Shown here: positions 41,749-54,641 of the stretch, piece by piece | Layout: each line of letters opens with the position of its first letter | Position numbering within the stretch: the first letter of the stretch is position 1 | From: Sphaerolaimus hirsutus | Taxonomy: Eukaryota; Nematoda; Chromadorea; Monhysterida; Sphaerolaimidae | Reading direction: 5' to 3' | DNA length: 64,000 nucleotides | NCBI GenBank assembly: GCA_964036195.1 | Contig: OZ038453.1 | Location: 27,718,997 to 27,782,996, forward strand | Program-made: the position numbers and the translations under genes | The notes under the pieces: generated by a model | Told to the model about the DNA's origin: nothing | What the model saw: the letters and a program-made list of their open reading frames with translations, nothing else | The model's database searches: none

Positions 41749-42458
41749 TAGGGTGTCAAATTTCCGTTTCCGTTTCCGCCTTTCCGCAGGAAAATTTTTT
41801 ACCTTTCCGTTTTCCGTTTTTCGGCAGCTGAAATTTTTTTACCTTTCCGTTTTTTGTTTTCCATTTTCCGGCAGACAAAAAAATTTTTCCTTTCCGTTTT
41901 CCATTTTCCGGCAGCTGAAAATTTTTTACCTTTCTGTTTCCGTTTTTCCGGCCCATTTTTCCGTTTTCCGGCTGAAAAATTTTTACCTTTCTGTTTCCAT
42001 TTGTCCAGGCCATTTTTCCATTTTCTGGCTCGATTTTCAGTTTCGCTAAATTCTTATTGTTGTTGTAGTGTATTTTTGCTACCTTTTGATGATTTTTTGT
42101 TGGTTCAGATAAGCTTGAACTACAAGTGAAGTCACTGGCATGATCCATAGTTGCAGAATGTACAGCTACCACAATCAAAGCCAAACAGGCAAACCTGCAT
42201 GCAGGTTTTCCTTCTGCAAATTTGTCCATTTCCGTGCAAATTTCACTTTATTTTTTCCGTTTCCGTGAAAATTCCGCTTTCCGTCTTCCGTTTTCCGGCA
42301 TTTCATTTTTCTGTTTTCCGTTTTCCGGCCCATTTTTTTTTCCTTTCCGTTTACCGTTTTCCGGCAGAAAATTTTTTTTACCTTTCCGTTTTCCGTTTTC
42401 CGTAAAGTGAAAATTTTTACCTTTCCGTTTTCCGTTTTCCGAATTTTTTGACACCCTA
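41749..42458. mobile_element. hAT-type MITE with TTTTCCG subterminal repeats
   Basis: TIRs TAGGGTGTCAAATTTCCG and AATTTTTTGACACCCTA. Target duplication CTCGGGAC at 41741-41748 and 42459-42466. The arms are runs of TTTCCGTTTTCCG. The core (about 42040-42230) is unrelated and holds a short open frame on the minus strand. Confidence 0.9.
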
Positions 42459-42631
42459 CTCGGGACCACAATCGGTTTTTTAATATTTCTGGGATCAGGA
42501 TTCGGAATTCGGAATTCGGGATCGTTATCCATCCAGGTTTAACCCTAAAGAACACTGCTTTCCACATTTTCTCTTGGTAGATAAGTTTCAGAGAAATCGC
42601 AGGAAGCCAATTTTAGATTTAGCTTTAAATC

Positions 42632-43031
42632 TACCGTATTACCTCGAAATACCCCCAGGGGGTTTATTATTTCGCCAGCAAAATTTGAGGGGGGGATTAT
42701 TCGAGGGGGGGGTCTATTCTTTCGCCAGAAATTTTCGGAAATTGCCCATACGCAGACGTAGAAAAATTAAACAATGACATAGATGTACATATATGTGTTT
42801 ATAGGCATATATTATTGTATATATACACAAAAACCCTTCCCTAACGTCACTCAATCATCAGTTTTAACGTGTGTTCTGCATTGTACAGATCACAAACTGC
42901 GGTATCTGTCATGTAGGTTCACGTTACACTCAATTTTAGGGGGGGTATTTCGAGGGGGGGGGTTATTATTTCCTCAGCCGAAATTTAGGGGGGGTTTATT
43001 CAAGGGGGGGTTAATTCGAGGAAATACGGTA
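42632..43031. mobile_element. TIR element TACCGTATTACCTCGAAATA
   Basis: TACCGTATTACCTCGAAATA to TTCGAGGAAATACGGTA, with the core partly retained (TAACGTGTGTTCTGCATT). Confidence 0.82.
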
Positions 43032-43656
43032 ATATTTATTTGGTATACTCGGCTGACCCTACGCTCTGCATGTTTCTGAGGAAAACACTCCGCCATGACC
43101 ATCGTTAATAAAAAATACCAATATAAAATATAATATTTAAAATTGAAAAATTTAAAAAAGAAAACATTCATCGCTTTTGAAATATATTTCACTCAGTGAA
43201 AGTGCGTATCCTGCTCGCGCGTTATCAACTGAGACATAAGTATTTTTGTACGCATACTTTGCGGTTCGCCGAGTACATGTAATAATTATTCTATGCCCGA
43301 ACCATTTACCCTTTTGAAGCATTAAACACATTTCTTTGTGCCCCGTTTTGTTGGCATGCCACTTCTCTGTATTTTGGTCATAAACACATTTTTCTAGTAA
43401 AGTCGGCAGACGTATCGCCCTACAAACATTTGCGTCAGTCTCTCCAGTGGAGAGTGCATGTCGTCATTATTGTGACGCAATATTTTAATGATTGGAATGG
43501 ATCGGGTCACGTATGAAAACTTGGCTCTTATCCCAATTTCCAGTTGCGTATTATATAAATGCGAGTGACAAGTCAAAGTTAGCCAAAAATCGTTAAAAGT
43601 TGCTCCACTTTGCCAATTTCCACCTTTATAATCGCTATTTTTGTTTATATACATGG

Positions 43657-43893
43657 TTATATAGTTAGTGTTAGCCTTTTTTTTTCACATTTATAGCGGA
43701 TTTCGCAATTTTGGCTGGCTGCCAAGTTCTCATATGTGGACTCTTCCATTGGAACGGAGCCAACAAATGAAAAATTAACAAAAACGGTAAAAGGGTCATT
43801 TAAACAGTCAAATTTTTTTGCTTCCAACGGACACCGTTGAAACGAAACGTTGAAACGGTCGGCGTGCACGCACGAACACGGCGAAGAGTCCAT
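43657..43893 (-). CDS. Possible small protein or first exon, unrecognised
   Basis: Open frame of 78 codons starting MDSSPCSCVHADRFNVSF in a non-repeat stretch, with a reasonable start context (GAGAAATGG). It ends at TAA within a TATATAA stretch. A 54-bp intron (GTGAAA ... CTAAC ... AATAG) could splice out that end, giving a similarly short product. No family resemblance and no conserved motif. It may be chance. Confidence 0.25.
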   Translation of the reverse strand: MDSSPCSCVHADRFNVSFQRCPLEAKKFDCLNDPFTVFVNFSFVGSVPMEESTYENLAASQNCEIRYKCEKKRLTLTI

Positions 43894-44174
43894 TTCTCTT
43901 TTAATATTTTTTTCTTTTTCAATTCCGAGCGTCCGGGTGGGACCCAAGTTTTGTGTTCGCTCTATTCGCGAGCGAATTCTAACTCTCCGATTTTGTAGGG
44001 TGAAATGTCCGCCGACTTTATAAAATATCTATCCATCCCAGGTAAAATTTCGTACAAGCATATTTTGTCTAGAATGTTATCTACCTGAAACAACAAACAC
44101 ACAAATTTATATCTTTGCATAACTACCTATTTAATTGCTTGCAAAGTGCATATCTAATGGGCATTGGCTCTATA

Positions 44175-44726
44175 GGGTGGCCCACGTCAGGCGCACGGTT
44201 TTAATTGGCTCCCAACACGTCAATTTAGAATGAAAACTGCTCAAATTTGGTATGCGGGTAGATAAATGTACCCCATTTGTTGTGTTAAGTGCAATTTTCC
44301 ACATTCCAAAAATTCATGTCAGAACGTGAAGCAAAGTTTAATACGTGTTTGAGCGTGGCGCATGTCAGGCAATCGTCTACCAAAGCACCAATTATTCATA
44401 AAAATAGTCCAAATTTGGCATGACAGTAGATAAATATACCCTATTTAGTATGTTAAGCACACACATAAATATCACTAAATTTTCACATTTATCACATTGT
44501 ATGCAAAACAACGTCACTCCACAGCACCATCTACAATGGGACACATTCAAAAACGTAAATATGAAACTCTTTCGCGTTCTGACACGAAATCTTGCGATGT
44601 GAAACCGTGCACTTTACACAACAAATGTGGTACATTTATTCACCCCCATACCAAATTCTAGCGGTTTTCATTCAAAATTGATGTGTTGGGGGCCAATCAA
44701 AACCGTGCGCCTGACGTGGGCCACCC
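44175..44726. mobile_element. TIR element GGGTGGCCCACGTCAGGCGC
   Basis: TIRs GGGTGGCCCACGTCAGGCGC and GCGCCTGACGTGGGCCACCC, arms extending over 100 bp, and an inner direct repeat of the TAGATAAATATACCC type. No clear target duplication. Confidence 0.82.
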
Positions 44727-44939
44727 GGTACTTTAGTCTTTTCCCAAGACAACAACTAGGAAACAAGTATAATGCCACCCATTTTTCACACACATTTTCA
44801 AATGGTAAACATGTCTTGAAATATTATTTATACTTTGATTGATAAGTAAAGATTTACATATTGTTTTAGGTATATTGTTCATGGAGGATTAATTACAGCA
44901 GTTTCATTTGGGGCACCCAAAGGGATTGTTCAAGGGTGC

Positions 44940-44942
<3 letters not shown>

Positions 44943-44993
<51 letters not shown>
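44943..44993. repeat. (TA)n microsatellite
   Basis: About 25 uninterrupted TA dinucleotides. Confidence 0.95.
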
Positions 44994-44997
<4 letters not shown>

Positions 44998-45071
44998 TGT
45001 GAAGATATGCAAAATGACTTGAATTTTTCAAGAGACTATCTATCTAGAATATTTGTAGCATCACTTCTCAA

Positions 45072-45198
45072 CAGGGTTCGAACTATATGACTTTTCGATA
45101 TCGATATTCGATAATTTTTCAAAATTTTCGATATCGATATTCGATATTAAAAAAATGTCGATATTCGATATTCGATATGATATATCGTTTGAAACCTA
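45072..45198. mobile_element. Short hAT-type MITE with TCGATAT repeats
   Basis: TIRs CAGGGTTCGAACTATAT and ATATCGTTTGAAACCTA. Flanks CTTCTCAA and TTTCTCAA (7 of 8). Confidence 0.8.
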
Positions 45199-45386
45199 TT
45201 TCTCAATGAACAATTGGACAATTTTTGAAGGCCTGCATTTTCCACTTGCTTGACATTTCAAATTAAAAGACAACTTTTTTATGTTAAATTACCAGGGTAA
45301 TGTTCAAAAAAGTTTATAATCCAGCCCACCCATGTCACAAACAAAATTGTTCTCTATTTGTCTGTAGTGTAGGGTAAACATGGGGC

Positions 45387-45883
45387 CAAGTTGTTAATAC
45401 GTATTTACTTTTACACGATAAATACGTATACTCGAGTACAGAGTAAATATGTTCACGTTTCCTCTGAAAAAAGTTCCTTTACTCCCTTTTACGTATAATT
45501 TCTCCAAGTACTCGAGTACAGAAAACGTATTTCAGATAGTCTGTTATGGCGATTTTCTAAACGTATATAAGGAAAAAATGAAGAGAATGTGCTAAAAATA
45601 GGGGAAAATAGCCGAAAATAGTGATATAAGCACAGATATAACCAAAGATTGCTTAAAATAAGCAAAAAAGTTACAACAATACTGGTTTTGAGAGAAAATT
45701 GGGTTGACATTTTTCAAAAATACTCACATTTACGTTTTCCAGGTGAAAACAAATGTTTACTCATGTTTACGCAAGAGTAAAAGTAAAAAAATTCTTTACG
45801 TTTTCTGTACTCGGGGTGAGTAAAAATAAATACTTGACGTTTATGTATACTTTGAAAAATGTTTGGTACTTTTAACAACTCTG
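45387..45883. mobile_element. hAT-type MITE, same family as 57258-57766
   Basis: TIRs CAAGTTGTTAATACGTATT and GGTACTTTTAACAACTCTG. Flanks CATGGGGC and CATGCGGC (7 of 8). Confidence 0.87.
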
Positions 45884-46959
45884 CATGCGGCAGGTAAACA
45901 AGTTGACATTGTGCTTAACTAGACACGAACAATGGTCATGAACATGAACAATTTGTAGGCACGCTATTTAAGCTTGTCAAATTTTCATTCTGCCATTGTA
46001 TGTTAGATTTACCGTAAATCCTTCAATATGTCTCTATTGGACTTTTGAGTGGAAGCATATTTGATAGTGCATAAAGACCTATTTTACAGTCACTGTTTAA
46101 AAATGAATGAAGCTGTGTAATACAGCAAAAACCCTGCGGACATTTCAATAGACTTGACGTATTTTTAAGCATTTCAAATCTAAACAAATTTGAAATTAAA
46201 TTTGTGAAGTGTCGGTGAAGTGCATGTCATTGTTTATCAGGCTCTGAAGTGTGATCACATCAGGGGCACCTCAGACCACTTCACGAGCACTTCACGAGCA
46301 CTTTATTTTCTGTGATACGCGTTAACTCTACTTGTACCAGTACCCGTCGGTATGCATACCTTTTTGCATACCTTCATGAGTACTTTTTGGATACTTCAGA
46401 GTATTTCAAAAAATTCAAGGATGCACACAAGAACACAGCGTACATAATATACGTTAGATGTATAGGTTTATGTCCAAATAGAACCTATTTGGTCACATTT
46501 ATTAAACTCGGGTTACTTTATGCCAGTCAATTCTGCTGACCGTACCCATGCATGATGTCATTATGCTGGAATTCAGCCAAGAATAAAGGATGTAAAATAT
46601 ATTAAGCGATAAAATGCGCAATCTAAATTGCGCAATCGTCGCACGTTCTAAAGTCAGCGAACATTTCGCTATACAATTTTGTTTTGTGTAGGTACCACTG
46701 ATTATGCATTGATTTTGACTTTGGACGGATATATTCCATTCAGTTATTGGTGGAATTTATTCCGTCCAACCTGTTAATGCGAGATTGGTGGATATTTTAA
46801 CCTTTGGAACAGTGCCAAAAATGTGTGTGGCGTGTGTTTGTGACGGTTCCCGTATTGCGTCGGGCTGTTTCATTGCAAAAAATTGTACAGTGAAATGTAA
46901 ATAGGCAGGCTTAATAATTTCTGACCATTAAAAATACATATATCTACAAAAATAACTTA

Positions 46960-47352
46960 TTTTGAAGGTGAAAAAGGGAAAATAATATGATTTATTTACA
47001 AATATTGATAATTTTGGGAGAAAATTGATGCAAAATCGCAAAAAAAAATTGTTTTAGATAGATAGTTGGCCGATTTGGCCACAAATTCTGTATTTCTGTA
47101 GCTACAAAATTTGCTTTATCAATAGAAGGAGGGAGGGTGGGGGGGGGGGGGGTTCGCTGCAGCAAAGAGTGAAACAAGAAATGCAGGGAAATGGAACTCC
47201 GCGATAAACTTCAAACGTTTCCGTGATAAAGGAAACTCCACCACAACCCCCCCCAACCCACCCCAGAAAATTTTTTCAGCTATCTATCCCTCCGGAGGAG
47301 CGATTTGCTATCTATCCAACCACTCGGAGGGTCAAAATTCAAGATACCCCTG
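46960..47352. mobile_element. GATAGATAGC-type element
   Basis: Contains TTTTAGATAGATAGTTGG, CAGCTATCTATCCCTCCGGA and a right end AATTCAAGATACCCCTGG as in the 31.2-kb copy. The left end is eroded. Confidence 0.6.
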
Positions 47353-48639
47353 GCGGTCCCTCTACTGAACCCACTCGGCTGTTCTGGCAGATAAGACATT
47401 TATTTCTGAGTACACTCGTTCAGCAGTTCATGAATTTTCGTTTGTTGCAGTGTCCACACTCAAATCATGCTTCCAGATCTGATGCAAATGAATTGAATTC
47501 GAACTGAATTCGTCAATGTTTCAGGATATTGGCACGATGCCAAAATATGAATGGATACGATGGTTGAGCATAGTGGGTCAGCGATTCCCGATATGCTAAC
47601 AACCATGAGAACCATGCATTTTTTTATGTAAACTCAAAAATCACTCAAAAATTCATTCTAAACATGTAAACTCAGTAAAATCAAATCAACCAAGCAAATC
47701 ATAACCCAAATTTGTACTCACCATCATTTTTGTTGTTGCATTCCGACGGAAGGTGCAAATTCGAGAGAAATAATTTCGTTTTTCGCTATAATGGCTATTT
47801 TTACTCCCAAAAAAGCAAAAATGGGACAGTGAACATGCTTAGATGTCGCATTTGAGCATTTTCAGGATTTAAAACCAATTTTAACCCAATAAAAATGAGG
47901 GTTATGATTATATGTTAGAAATTGTCAGTAAATTATTAATTTGCAATAATGTTAAGTCAATTTTATATTCTCCACTAAGTGAAATGAATGTTGTGGCTTG
48001 CGGCAATGAGCTACCCCGGATAGACCGGCAGAATTTTTTCTATTTTTATTTCTATTTTTATTTTAATCGGCAGTCGGAACTTATGTTCCGCCTCAGTCGA
48101 CGCTCAGCGAAGGGAAACATAAGTCAAACAACACTGATTCGTTTCATGTAAGTCGAGTTTACCAGTTTTGGTTATTTATTTTACATGCACATTCTTTATT
48201 ACGACCCTTTACGAAAATTCCCGGCGAAATAATAACCCCCCCCCCCGAATAAGCCCCCCTTGAATAAACCCCTCCCTCAAAGTTTCCCTGCGAAATAAAA
48301 AATTCCCTGGGGCTGGGGGTATTTCGAGGAAATAATTCAAATTCTTAATTCAAACCAATTTAAATATCATAATACTTTACATTTTTCTCTCATTCTCACG
48401 TAAACAATAAAACAATAACATAAGAAATACGTAGAAGATCTGCGCTTGCGGGGTTTTGATATTTTATCATTAAAAAAAAAGTTGTGCATTGTTTGTCTAG
48501 ACATTTTATTGCATTTATACATTTGATAGTATCAGAATATTTAATTGTGCAAAGTATTCACATCAAAGCAGTGTCAAATTTTGTTTATCACTGCCATGTT
48601 AATTGGGAAAACACGACACTCTTAGGAATCCTCCTAACT

Positions 48640-48775
48640 AGTGATGGAAAAAGCGCCAGGACTTTGGCGCCAGCGCCAAAAGCGCCATGGCGCTTTTCCG
48701 ACCCTCTGCGCCAAGCGCCAGAAGCGCCATGGCGTTTTTTATCTTGGCGCTAGCGCCATTTCGCTTTTCCATCGC
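48640..48775. mobile_element. Short GCGCC fold-back MITE
   Basis: TAGTGATGGAAAAAGCGCC to GCGCTTTTCC-like end CGCTTTTCCATCGCTA. The flanks do not match. Similar short copies are at 13712-13782, 29940-30000, 52005-52228 and a 63.9-kb fragment. Confidence 0.7.
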
Positions 48776-49074
48776 TATTCATCACATTCAACTTGCAAGA
48801 CATTCCTAATATCACACTGATATCTTTAAATCCTTATACTTCTGTAAATATTTTTAGCTCAGACTTCGTTACATTTACAAATGTATTTACTTCCCTGTTG
48901 AAAAAAATATTTGAGATAAATATGACTTTTATATAAAGATTTCTATCAAATGTAATTTACTTTTTTTCAGTGACTGTTTTACTGTACTGAAAAGTTTCAT
49001 TTGCTGGAATCAAATTTGTCTGCCCGCTGAAAAAAAGTAAATCAGGCAGCCGTATTTTCTTGAAATACTCCCAG

Positions 49075-49155
49075 GGGGCAGTCCCAGACCCTGTAAAAAT
49101 GCCCTGTAAAATGTAAAAAGTCACGTAAAATGCCCTGCAAAATGGCAACTGAGCG
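49075..49155. mobile_element. Half copy of the palindromic family
   Basis: GGCAGTCCCAGACCCTGTAA through CCCTGCAAAATGGCAACTGA, then stops at the palindrome centre, inside a degraded TIR element. Confidence 0.65.
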
Positions 49156-49624
49156 GCTTAACTCAAGGAAGCTTATTCGAGGAAGGTTTTTTATGTTTTC
49201 AAATTCCACATTAATACTCAGACATAACAAAATTGAACAATAATAGTAATTTTAAGCATCTATAGACATATATAAGTACATGGAAACTAAAATTCTTATT
49301 CTAATACAACTTATTCATAGTTTTTTTACATGTGTTATACTTTAGATGGATCATCAAACAGTTTTGTCATTTATATTTTCTATAAATTCAATTCGGGTGG
49401 GGGTATTTCAAGGGGGGTTATTATTACCCCAGCTCCATCTAGCCCTGGTATATTTCGAGGGGGGGAGGGGGGGGGGGGGTAATACAATGAAATATGGTAA
49501 AAAGTCGTTTCAGATGAAACGAATGAAGCTTTGGAATAATTAAATTTGGCACATAAAGTCTGGAGAAATGGTGAGATTGACCACATGCTATCTTAATAAA
49601 TACATACCTAAGCATGATCTAGCA

Positions 49625-50077
49625 TACCGTATTTCCTCGAAATACCCCCCCCCTTGAAATACCCCCCCCTCGTTTGACCCCCCCCCTCTCGAGACCACTA
49701 TGAAACAATGAGACCCCCTCGAAATACCCCCCCCCCAAATTGAGTGTAAAGGGAACGTACATGACAATAACTGTAGTTTGTGTTCAGTGTACTGCAGAAC
49801 ACACGTTAAAACAATGTCGGTGTCACGTTAGAACAGTGTACATACCATCTACATACTAATATCAGTCCACAGAACCTTATAAATGGCGGTTTTTGTTGCA
49901 TTTTTCGACGTCTGCGTACGTTTCAGACGACAATTTCGTACTTGGTTTTCAAAAATTTTCTTGTGAAATAATAACCCCCCCCCCCCTCGAATTACCCCCC
50001 CTCGTTTAACCCCCCCCCCCTCTCGGGACCATTATGAAACAATCACCCCCCGGGGGGTATTTCGAGGAAATACGGTA
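49625..50077. mobile_element. TIR element TACCGTATTTCCTCGAAATA
   Basis: Full-length copy with both termini TACCGTATTTCCTCG / CGAGGAAATACGGTA and the common core (GAACACACGTTAAAACAATG). Confidence 0.87.
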
Positions 50078-52004
50078 TTCGCTTGACTAACTTGATGTAT
50101 ACCCTGGAGTATTTTTCGTCTGACTCTTCCTGAGGGGGAACTATTTGAGGGGGAATGTTTCAAAGGGTTAAATTGTTTAAAAAAAAATTCTCTAAAAATT
50201 TGTCTCAAATCTCAACTTTCAAAGGTTTTTCAAGACAGGGATTTTTTGACAGGTTTTCTGAGAGTACTCGTTTTCTGGGGTTTATAAAATACTCAGAACC
50301 ACCAACTTTTCAATGCAAAGTCACAAGTTGCAAATGCAACAAGCTTGCACAATGCACATGTAAATTGATTTAGTACAGACACATCTTAGGCTAAGATTAC
50401 ACTGTAACAGCAAAAGAGATGCATTCATAGAAAAATTTAAGCAAGCTTATTTTGATGGTGCATCATGTAAGTGGTTGGATTAAAAATAACTATGTGCCAC
50501 TCATTGTGATGCTCATTTTTGAGCATACCTATATTGAGTCATGGAAAAAAATCTAACAAAACTCATCATTACTTTACTTATTATTATACTTTTTTTATTT
50601 TTTACTTATCTTTTAAAAATTTTCTTCTTTTCTTTTCTTTTCTTTAAAAAAATTTCTTGTAAAAAAGACACCAGCGGGCACAAAATCAAAATAGATGAGT
50701 GATTTTCAAATGATTTTCAAAATCAGATCACTTCTTATTCATAAATACACAAAATGTTTGCAGAGTTTTGATGAATGGAGGCACATTGATGAGAAATGCA
50801 CCAATAAATGTGATATGATGATAAAAATCTAATCCAGTGTGCATAAAATTGTGTGAAAATGTCAGGTTCACTATTCAATGCATGGAACTCACCAAATGAG
50901 TGGCAAATGAGTGACAACCACAGATGTTTAGTGGTGCTCTACTGACTTTTTGCTCAGTGCCCCGAATATGTAACAGTGTGAGGCAGATTGATCGACATAT
51001 TTGCGTTGCATGCAAAAACGTATCACGTATCAACGTTTGCAAATTAACTTGCACCAAACGTCTACATGTAGGTGTATTCTTTGTGAACTCCTCATTGTAT
51101 GAAGTAGTTCACACACTACTTTTTCATATTTATACGTTGAATTTTTCATATTTTTTAGCTTTCTGTGTGCTTTAACCCCAAGAAAGCAAGTGCATTTCCA
51201 AAAAAAAAAATCTGCCCCACACCGTACCACAGTCAGAGTAATGTTGGCCCATGGTTGTGAGTGTGACTGCATCAAAGATCACTGGGGCCAGATCCAATTT
51301 GAACGTAAGGCGCTAGTAGGGCGCACCACACGCGAGTAAACGCTCAAGCTTTGCGCTTTGTGCACACAATTTGAGTAAATTTAAAATACCGCATTTGCTT
51401 AAATAAAACCCCCTTGTATACCCCCCTTGAATAGTCCACCATGTGGAACGTTACGTTTACTTTTGGTGCTTCTAGAATAGGTATTTTTCATTTTACCTTG
51501 AACTTAAATTTGGCCCTTGAAACCAAAGTGGGATTGAATAATCTTTATGAGCTCACATTTCACGGTTCAATTCAATATGCTTCATTTTCAGTGCTGTTTA
51601 TTTGATAAAGTCATGACTTCTCCAATGCACTTTTGCTCCCAAAGATGAAACCAGTGAGTACAAAAAAAGTTAAACTTGGTATGTTTCCTTTCATATTTTT
51701 TATGTCAAAGTGAATGGATCGATTTTGGTTTTGCTTCAAGGTCTGTATTGAATAAGTTTGAATATTTGACCGACACTTTTGAAACATAAAAAAGTGAAAT
51801 AATTAACGATTGTGGCAAACTTTTGAGGTTTTGAAATTCTAAACATATCGGCTTAAATCTGGCCTGTCTCTCCATAAATTTACTCCCATATTGTACTCGA
51901 TTCGATAAAGCACACGAAACTAAAAGAAAGAAAACACGCACGCATTGTCGCACCGTACACTGAACATTTTTATTCCGCGTCCGAATGTTTATTCCGCGTC
52001 CGAG

Positions 52005-52228
52005 TGATGAAAAAAAGCGCCAAGGCGCTTTTCCGAACCGCAGCGTAAAGCGCCACAGCAAAATGGCGCCATACGCCATAAGGCGCTTTTTGCTTTGGCG
52101 CTGGCGCCAAGCGCCAAAGCCAGGCTTTTTGTTCCTGGCACAAGGCATAAAATAGCACCAAGCGCCAAAAGCGCCGTGGTGCTTTTTCATTTGCGCTAGC
52201 GCCAACGCGCTTTTCACATCACTATTCC
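52005..52228. mobile_element. GCGCC fold-back MITE
   Basis: GAGTGATGAAAAAAAGCGCC to GCGCTTTTCACATCACTA. Near TTCCGCG on both sides, suggesting but not proving a duplication. Confidence 0.65.
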
Positions 52229-52240
52229 GCGCACACAGAA

Positions 52241-52683
52241 TAACCGTATTTTTTCTAATAGAAGGGCACCCTTCTATTCTTTTCGTCAACTTTTTTGCCC
52301 GCCATTCTATTGGAGATGCCCTTCTATTGGAGACTGCCCTTCTATCTTTTTTGCTATTTTTTCAGCGGATTTTTTTCACATTCTGCAAAGGTTTTTCAAA
52401 GTGTTATGTCATAGACAGTTCATAGAATGATGATATACAGAGTTCATTCAACATTTGATGTTAAAATACCACCCAATCAATGGACAAAAGCCACTAAAGT
52501 ACAGTGTCCGCTGATATTTTGAATTTTTTCATGCATTTGGCACAATTCCAGCACTTTGTGTATGTTCTATTGGAGACCACCTTTCTATTTATTTGTTGGT
52601 CCATCTTAAGTCAAAAAGTGTACCTTCTATTGGAGATGCCCTTCTATTGGAGACCCCCCTTCTATTAGAAGAAATATGGTATA
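52241..52683. mobile_element. TIR element variant with CTTCTATTAGAAG module
   Basis: AACCGTATTTTTTCTAATAG to CTATTAGAAGAAATATGGTA. Several TTCTATTGGAGA units are inside. A 117-bp relative lies at 23018-23134. Confidence 0.78.
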
Positions 52684-52809
52684 CTCTGCTGACCGCACGC
52701 TATGCATTTTTCTGAAGAAAACACTCCATCGAGACATCATCGTTAATAAAATCAAAACGTTTGCGGAAGAAAATATTCATCGCTTGTAGGCATACTTGCA
52801 TACATGCCA

Positions 52810-53443
52810 TCGTATTTCTCCGATCAAAGCACCCCCCGTTCAAAGCTCCCGGGGTGCTGTGCAGAATGTTCCGTATAAAGCACCTCGGTGCTTTACTTCT
52901 CATCCAAAAAATTTTTTGTGATCATCTGTTAGCGTAAAAATTATTGCGGAGAGGAAAAATTGAAAGGCCATCTGTTGCATAAAAAATTGCATGGCTCACA
53001 GCGATCTTTTGGCACACATGCCTATTAAATTGCATGCTGCAGCTTAATCTGGTGTAATTCACCAGTGCAACTTTAAGTGGCGCTTGTGTTCAGATATTTG
53101 TGCATCATGGAATGGAGTTCTGCAGCGACATTTTGAAAAGTGAACAAAACATAGTATAGCACCCTGTGATTTTCATTGCACCAGGGTGCTATAAACGGCA
53201 CTTGAAAAGAAGTTTGAAAAGTTCCCCAGTTTTGTAAAGCACCAGGTGCCGGTTCCGCAAGTGGAAAAGTTAAGAGTTAAAACTTAAGAGTTGAGTAAAA
53301 TCATTTGTCTTTTTTCTCAACTCTTAACTCTTAAATTTACTCATAACTTGTCATTTGTCATTTTACTCAACTCTTAAATTTTAACTCTTAACTTTTCCAC
53401 TTGCGGAACTGGCACCAGGGGTGCTTTGATTGGAGAAATACGA
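52810..53443. mobile_element. TIR element with GATCAAAGCACCCC module and inner palindrome
   Basis: CGTATTTCTCCGATCAAAGC to GCTTTGATTGGAGAAATACG. Inside at about 53243-53420 is a palindrome with ends CCAGGTGCCGGTTCCGCAAG / CTTGCGGAACTGGCACCAGG, whose outer CCAGGTGCC resembles the introner-like termini. Confidence 0.78.
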
Positions 53444-54641
53444 TATACATTTTTACTCTTCAAGGCTTCAAGGATATTGTGTTGGATAAATTTCCCACGT
53501 GTGGACAAAATCTTTTCGGACGCGGAACGAATTTTCCAAGTGTGCCATGTGCCATAAATTCAGATGCGTAAAGCGGCGCAGACAGCACGACAGACAATAC
53601 ATGTTTTGTGTGCTCAATTATTTTGTGTGGACTGGCCACGCTGCGTGCAGACAGTTTCTCAAGTTGTCAAGTGATTTGATGAGAAAAAATGTGACAAGGT
53701 GAATAAGTAAAGTTCAATGTAAACACTAAAGTATTTAGTAGTTTATAAAAGAGTGATGAATGACAAGTTTCTGACAAGTAAACAACCCATTTTCATTTTC
53801 ATTCATTTGTTTCATTTCAACCCATCACAGAATGGGGGGAGGGGCTATTCAAGTGGGGGGAGCTATTCAAGGTTAGTTATTTTTCAGCACCCTTCATACA
53901 GTGGGGGAGGTTTTTCAAGTGGTTGTTATTTAAGGGGGGTTTGTTGCAGGTGTACAGCACTGCGTACTCACATTATTTCACAACATCTGTTCACTTGCCC
54001 ATTTGAAATTTGGCACTGTTTTTGCATGCACTGGTGACTGCGTCTCACCAGTGCAACCTCACTTTTTCACTCTTCCCACCCTGGGGTATTTAATTAGGCC
54101 CTTTGTTCAGTGTTTTCACTCGCACCTGTTTCTGTGCTGGGTCAAATGTATTAACTACCTGCTGTGCTCTATTTACTACTGTAGATGCTCTATTAAGGTG
54201 ACTGTCGGTTTATTGTTTTCAGCACATTTTTGGGGGTCGCTTTATTGGAGGGGGTTGCATTGTATTTTTCAACAACTCAACTCTTCATGTAACTCTATTA
54301 TTTTATGAGCATGGCATTGTAAAGCAATAATCACCACAAAGCCACAAAATTTGCTAAATTTGTGGCAAAATGCCAAATACGCGGCATACAAAGATTGCGG
54401 CATCATTTTCTTACATCTGTTTTTGTTTTTTATTTTTATTTGGGAGAGGGTCGCATTATATTTACTTACACAACGTGCCCAAGGGGGTCGCACTATTGGA
54501 GGTGTCACTTTATTTGAGGGGGGTCGTACTAATAGAGCATTTACGGTAAATTTATTCGATTTGTCAAAAGTGGTTTTGACATTTCATCTATAAAAACTAA
54601 TAAAGTGCAAAAGTCACTTTACCACAGGTCTTATTCAAGGA

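Larger units (their letters stand above)
36149..43656. other. Gene-poor repeat-rich region upstream of gene 2
   Basis: 36150-36650 is unique, moderately CpG-rich sequence upstream of the gene 2 start and may hold its promoter. From 36.7 kb on it is palindromic-family and TACCGTATTT elements, AT-rich tracts and the TTTTCCG MITE. No exon is supported. Confidence 0.5.
45884..54640. other. Region with repeats but no supported gene
   Basis: Contains scattered MITEs listed separately plus AT-rich unique sequence (notably 46000-46950, 47380-48200, 50100-51400, 53460-54600). Frames are short, with no joined splice-compatible exons that I can defend. Confidence 0.5.
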
